From Siphonodentalium dalli (taxonomy: Eukaryota > Mollusca > Scaphopoda > Gadilida > Siphonodentaliidae), in the NCBI GenBank assembly GCA_032622095.1, contig CP136061.1, forward strand, positions 260,990,077 through 261,054,076: DNA of 64,000 nt, written 5' to 3'. Both the position numbers and the translations under genes were made by a program. The notes under the pieces are model-generated. The model did no database searches. It saw nothing but the letters and a program-made list of their open reading frames with translations, and was not told where the DNA came from. Positions 60,571 to 64,000 of this stretch are shown one piece after another. Within the stretch, counting starts at the first letter, position 1, and every line of letters starts with the position of its first letter.

Positions 60571-60713
60571 ATTTGTTGAAAAATACTAGCGATATAACAA
60601 GATACACCAATGCATTCATATGCACATAAAACCATGATATATTTGAAACTTTCAATTTGAATCTATGAATGCATTGGTGTATCTTGTTATATCGCTAGTA
60701 TTTTTCAACAAAT
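60571..60713. repeat. Hairpin with perfect 50-bp arms
   Basis: Left arm 60571-60620 (starting ATTTGTTGAAAAATACTAGC) and right arm 60664-60713 are exact reverse complements with a 43-base loop. The inner CCAATGCATTC is shared with the piggyBac MITE hairpins. At 60875-60920 a lone fragment with GTAAGAGAATGCATG and TTGGCACAGGG matches the MITE right side. Confidence 0.9.
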
Positions 60714-61640
60714 AAAATAGGTCTATCAGAATAGTTCACTATCTAAGGCGTTGTGTAATTACGGTGTCACATTGCAAGTTATGTGACAAGCTCTGAGCAG
60801 CACAGTAAAGACATCAAATCATTTTCTTGACCACATATCTACTACAAACATATTTGTCATTGATCCCTAATGGAGTTTCGCATATGTAAGAGAATGCATG
60901 ATTGGCACAGGGTTTTCGCAAAATTTCAAGAAGCTCCAGTGATAGAAGGGTTATAAATAATTAAGACAGTTGTAGACATTAAACGGACATGGCTCATTCG
61001 AACCCTAAAATTTATGTTTACATAATTCGAGAAAAGGGGTCTCAAAACATATATGCAAACCAGCATCCCTATCATTTTTGGTACGCGATAATGTGTTTCC
61101 ATTGGATCTTATTTGTCCATGCGAGAATAATAGCCTCTGTTGACATGGATGTAACAATAGAACAGTTTTCCAGTTTGTTACACAATGTCAACATGAATTT
61201 TAGTCATTTACATTGATTCTTGGAAAACATTGATTTTTCTCAAATATACTCTAATCACAATTTAGTAGTCAATAATTCTCAGTTGGCTGTCGATGAACTG
61301 CAGTTAGTTAAATTCCGTAGTTGTTTTTAAATATACTCAAGCCAATCAAACAATACCCATATCATCAAGATACAACATTTCTTCAAAATATGCTTTAGTT
61401 ATCAGAATCGATGTATTGCAATAAAATAATGCTAATCACTGTCAACTATGGTATCAAATTACTCAAAACTTGTTGTTTACCAACATTCTTTCAACAAAAT
61501 ATGGTAGTATCATCACTAAAGTATATCAAAATTTGATCGTATTACCACTTGACTTTAGAGTTATCCATTTTCTTCCGCAATTTGTCCGAGAACCTCAGTT
61601 TGACCACGTGTTTCTGGGCCACATATTATACATCTCGAGA
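60714..61640. other. Non-coding; MITE fragment near 60875-60920, no gene
   Basis: Apart from the piggyBac-MITE-like fragment there is only AT-rich sequence. Readings at 60989-61216 and 61470-61793 lack recognisable motifs. Confidence 0.4.
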
Positions 61641-61649
61641 AATAACAAA

Positions 61650-61910
61650 CTTCAAAAATTGATATCTGATCACTCTGAGCTTTTATGGGTGGGTTCCTCG
61701 ACTCAAATCAAAAAAATTTGCCCCCAAAACAAAAGAAATAGTAATATAGGAGTGTCTGATCATCGGATTGAGTACCTCCTACCCAGGTGGTGAAAAATAA
61801 AAGATATGAAAAATTGATATCTGATAACTCTGAGCTTTGATTGGTGGGGTCCTCGACTCATATCTAATATTTTGTTAACCCCCGAGCCGGAGAAACACTA
61901 ATTTAGGACC
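61650..61910 (+). repeat. Two tandem ~155-bp diverged repeats
   Basis: AAAATTGATATCTGAT followed by ACTCTGAGCTTT and TCCTCGACTCA occurs near 61657 and again near 61812. Confidence 0.65.
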
Positions 61911-62540
61911 GAAATGAAAATTGAGAAAATATGTTTCTACTTCTAATAAAAAGGAACGATATTGAAAACTGTCACTCAAATTTTTTAAATTTTATTTCTC
62001 CATCAGTTTAATTAAAACCACCTGCCTCTGAGTCACAAGATGAAATGTGGGAAAATGGCAAACATGGTAAGACCTCCAGGTCAGGGATAAATGCTGAAAA
62101 GACAAAATAGTCTTGTCGATAAAAGTTTTGATCTAGAAAATATTTGGACTACATGTAAGTTGGTTTTTATTCCATTTTGAAGAGGAATAATAATCATATC
62201 CTCTATAACATAATCAAAATCTGATAAACCTCCTTGGAGCAAAATGTTCTATTCAAAATGGCATACATGATGACAATTGGTATTGAAAAATGCCTATCAC
62301 TTTCTGTGATAGGTGGCTTTAGGTGAATCAACTATTGCCAAGTTAGTAATAAAATGAAATATACACAAACAATGCTTTAATAGTCGTAAACGATATAATT
62401 ATGTAGAATGTCTGTACCAACATGGCTATAACACACCTGTTACCCCATTTGAAATTGGAATAGACTTGAAAAATAACACCAAAAACAGTGTCTTCACCAT
62501 CGGTTATAGTAGTATAATCAGGGTAGTATAGGATTAAATT
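61911..62540. other. Non-coding; no gene seen
   Basis: AT-rich sequence with a small hairpin (CACTTTCTGTGATAGGTGG area near 62290-62325). No coding signal. Confidence 0.35.
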
Positions 62541-62544
62541 TGTT

Positions 62545-62695
62545 TTCAATTATTTTTCCTCAATATGTGTCTACAGTATATTGTTTACACGCCGTTCACT
62601 CAACACAACATTCAAATTATACAGCATTGCGGAACACAAAGCTCATATTTATACTTCATATCATATCTATTGTTTCTGTGTGTTGAAAAAAATTC
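62545..62695 (+). repeat. Diverged relative of the 39.42-39.57 kb segment
   Basis: Both contain, in order, TATTGTTTACACGCCGTT, CAACTTTCAA/CAACATTCAA, ACAGCA-x-GCGGAACA and GTGTGTTG/GTGTGTAG phrases. It is a dispersed repeat of unknown class. Confidence 0.5.
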
Positions 62696-63300
62696 TTTAA
62701 AACAGTTAATCCAAGTAAATAATTAAAACAGTTCCAATGCTACGTGCATGTGCACACTGCACACTCTCCCCATCTTTCTATTGTTTACAGTTGATTTTAA
62801 CATATAAACGCGCAGTGGACGGATCTACGTAAATTGTGAAAAACTATGTGGATATATACTTAGGCCAATGAAAAAAGATACATGTTTCCGCACGTCGACC
62901 GACCCTAAAAATAACCTCAGACCAGGGGGGTCTGGAAAAATATTGCACATATAGGGCCAAAAAAAAAAATTCAGACCCCGAGAAAACCATCACCCCATTT
63001 GTGCAAAAAAAATCCTCAAAATTTTGGGGACCCACCCCCCTTTCTCATGTTTTTTTTCAAAATTTCGGAGTTTTTTTTTAGCCGTTCATCAATACGGTAA
63101 CTGTGTTAACTGCCTTTCAATCCCATTCCACTATCCTTTTTTGGTGCAAACTCTTGCTGTGTACCATTAAGACTCAAGCAATAACATGCTTAATTGGTAA
63201 ACACAGATCAGAAAAACAAACTGTATTTCCAGGTGTTTCCTGTATCTAACAACAATGATAAAGCATGTAGGTACATTATAATACCCTGCTTGACAAAACA
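62696..63300. other. Poly-A/poly-C-rich non-coding stretch, possible hAT-like MITE fragment
   Basis: Between 62930 and 63060 there are CCAGGGGGGTCTGG, poly-A and CCCACCCCCC stretches resembling the hAT-like element at 35.3-35.8 kb, but no complete terminus pair or target duplication is visible. Confidence 0.35.
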
Positions 63301-63500
63301 AGTGTCCACCTAACCGCGGTGCAGTTAGCGTTGCCACCGTGGCTGAAATGCAACTACACCGCGGCTCCACCGGCTAACTACAGTTGGGCCGCGGTGTACT
63401 TGCCGTTCGGCCATGGTGTAAATAGCGAGTTTGCGATACCCGTCGGACGGGTACGGGTACCGGTAGATCCAGGTAGATCGGTGAAAATCGTCACGGTCAT
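63301..63500. other. GC-rich island with CCGCGGTG repeats; no gene supported
   Basis: CCGCGGTG-like motifs (ACCGCGGTGCAG, ACCGTGGC, ACACCGCGGC, GGGCCGCGGTG, GGCCATGGTG) recur every 20-30 bases in both orientations. A reading of 64 codons crosses it but has no methionine start and no recognised domain. Confidence 0.4.
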
Positions 63501-64000
63501 TTGCGTACTTTGAATGCAGCACATAAAGCGATAGGGATTTGGAACGGGTAGATGTATCTCATTGACTGGTAGTCTTTCGCTAAAGTTTTCTCACTCAAAA
63601 GTACATTAGTTCTACGAAATAACAGTCAGCTATGCATTAATCTATTTATTGCACGATTTAATTGCCAAATCTCATTGATACATTTGTCATTTAAGCCATG
63701 TTTTATGTTCAAAGTATCGAGGCGGCTTCTAACACTAAGATAACTATGGAACGCCGATTTGTTTACTGACAACTGTCTTCACTCAAGTAATGACATGTTA
63801 TTTTTTGGGAATGTGATTTGGGGGGGCTAACCCCGGGATTCTCGACATGTTATGATTATTAGAGTGAGTTGGCGGTGCTATACGCAGTCTCGACACAGGG
63901 ACGTAATTATAGGGGGTCTCCGCGTTGAGAAGGTGTGTCCCCCTTCAAATTCCCAACTATACACCCCCTTAAACCACACCAAACAGAGGTTTGTGCGTAA
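63501..64000. other. Non-coding; inverted GGTGTGG-family repeat at the right edge
   Basis: The last ~100 bases (CCCTTCAAATTCCCAACTAT, then CCTTAAACCACACC) are the reverse complement of the GGTGTGGTTTAA family start. No gene seen. Confidence 0.45.

Noticed and set aside
61470-61793. 107-codon reading
   Set aside because: Its second half is one copy of a diverged 155-bp tandem repeat, and no motif is present.
63319-63513. 64-codon reading in the GC-rich patch
   Set aside because: It lacks an ATG start and its length is explained by stop-poor GC-rich sequence.

Overview
The window looks like nuclear DNA of an invertebrate animal, most likely a marine lophotrochozoan or invertebrate deuterostome; the species cannot be named from sequence alone. 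The evidence is spliced EGF-like exons with GT/AG boundaries and symmetric phase 1-1, non-LTR retrotransposon pieces, several classes of cut-and-paste transposon (Mutator-like, PIF/Harbinger-like, hAT-like and piggyBac-like miniatures, plus a Crypton-like recombinase fragment), a tRNA-derived SINE-like sequence and very abundant tandem repeats. Nothing resembles a bacterial operon or a CRISPR array. The DNA is AT-rich and mostly non-coding; nearly all short ORFs are chance readings of repeats.

Layout. 1-2597 (minus) is one uninterrupted coding exon with an OTU cysteine-protease domain, three near-identical 71-residue repeats and Cys-rich regions; it runs off the left edge. 2.9-13.5 kb is a long-unit (about 1.5 kb) direct-repeat array. 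A 1,164-bp Mutator-like element is nested in one unit, and a 2.2-kb block of foldback hairpins plus a Crypton-like fragment replaces part of another. 14.1-23.3 kb is a 174-bp satellite with higher-order organisation and a CACGTG palindrome in nearly every monomer. 23.3-27.4 kb holds minisatellites (70 bp, 19 bp) and a degenerate repeat built around GGTGTGGTTTAA. 28.2-28.8 kb is the C-terminus of a non-LTR retrotransposon, followed by a GAT microsatellite. 32.3-39.8 kb carries a Harbinger-like, a piggyBac-like and a hAT-like miniature element, a large hairpin and a 2.1-kb element with inverted termini.

40.9-48.7 kb (plus) is part of a multi-EGF gene: three certain EGF exons and one possible upstream exon. 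Its introns hold a SINE, a piggyBac MITE, a 22-bp minisatellite and a 3.3-kb array of 41-bp repeats. 48.8-52.2 kb is another inverted-terminus element and a 190-bp degenerate tandem repeat. 52.2-52.6 kb looks like the 5' end of a piggyBac element. 53.5-55.0 kb is a plus-strand LINE split by an antisense LINE tail. 55.8-56.2 kb is a third piggyBac MITE. 57.3-58.5 kb is a GC-rich 150-bp tandem array enclosed by perfect 27-bp inverted termini. The rest, to 64 kb, is AT-rich non-coding DNA with hairpins and repeat fragments.

Only two host-type genes are supported (OTU protein, EGF protein) and nothing links them functionally. The main interest is the transposon and satellite architecture: nested insertions whose empty sites are still present in the window, and tandem exon duplication in the EGF gene. 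A recurring theme is repeats bounded by inverted termini.
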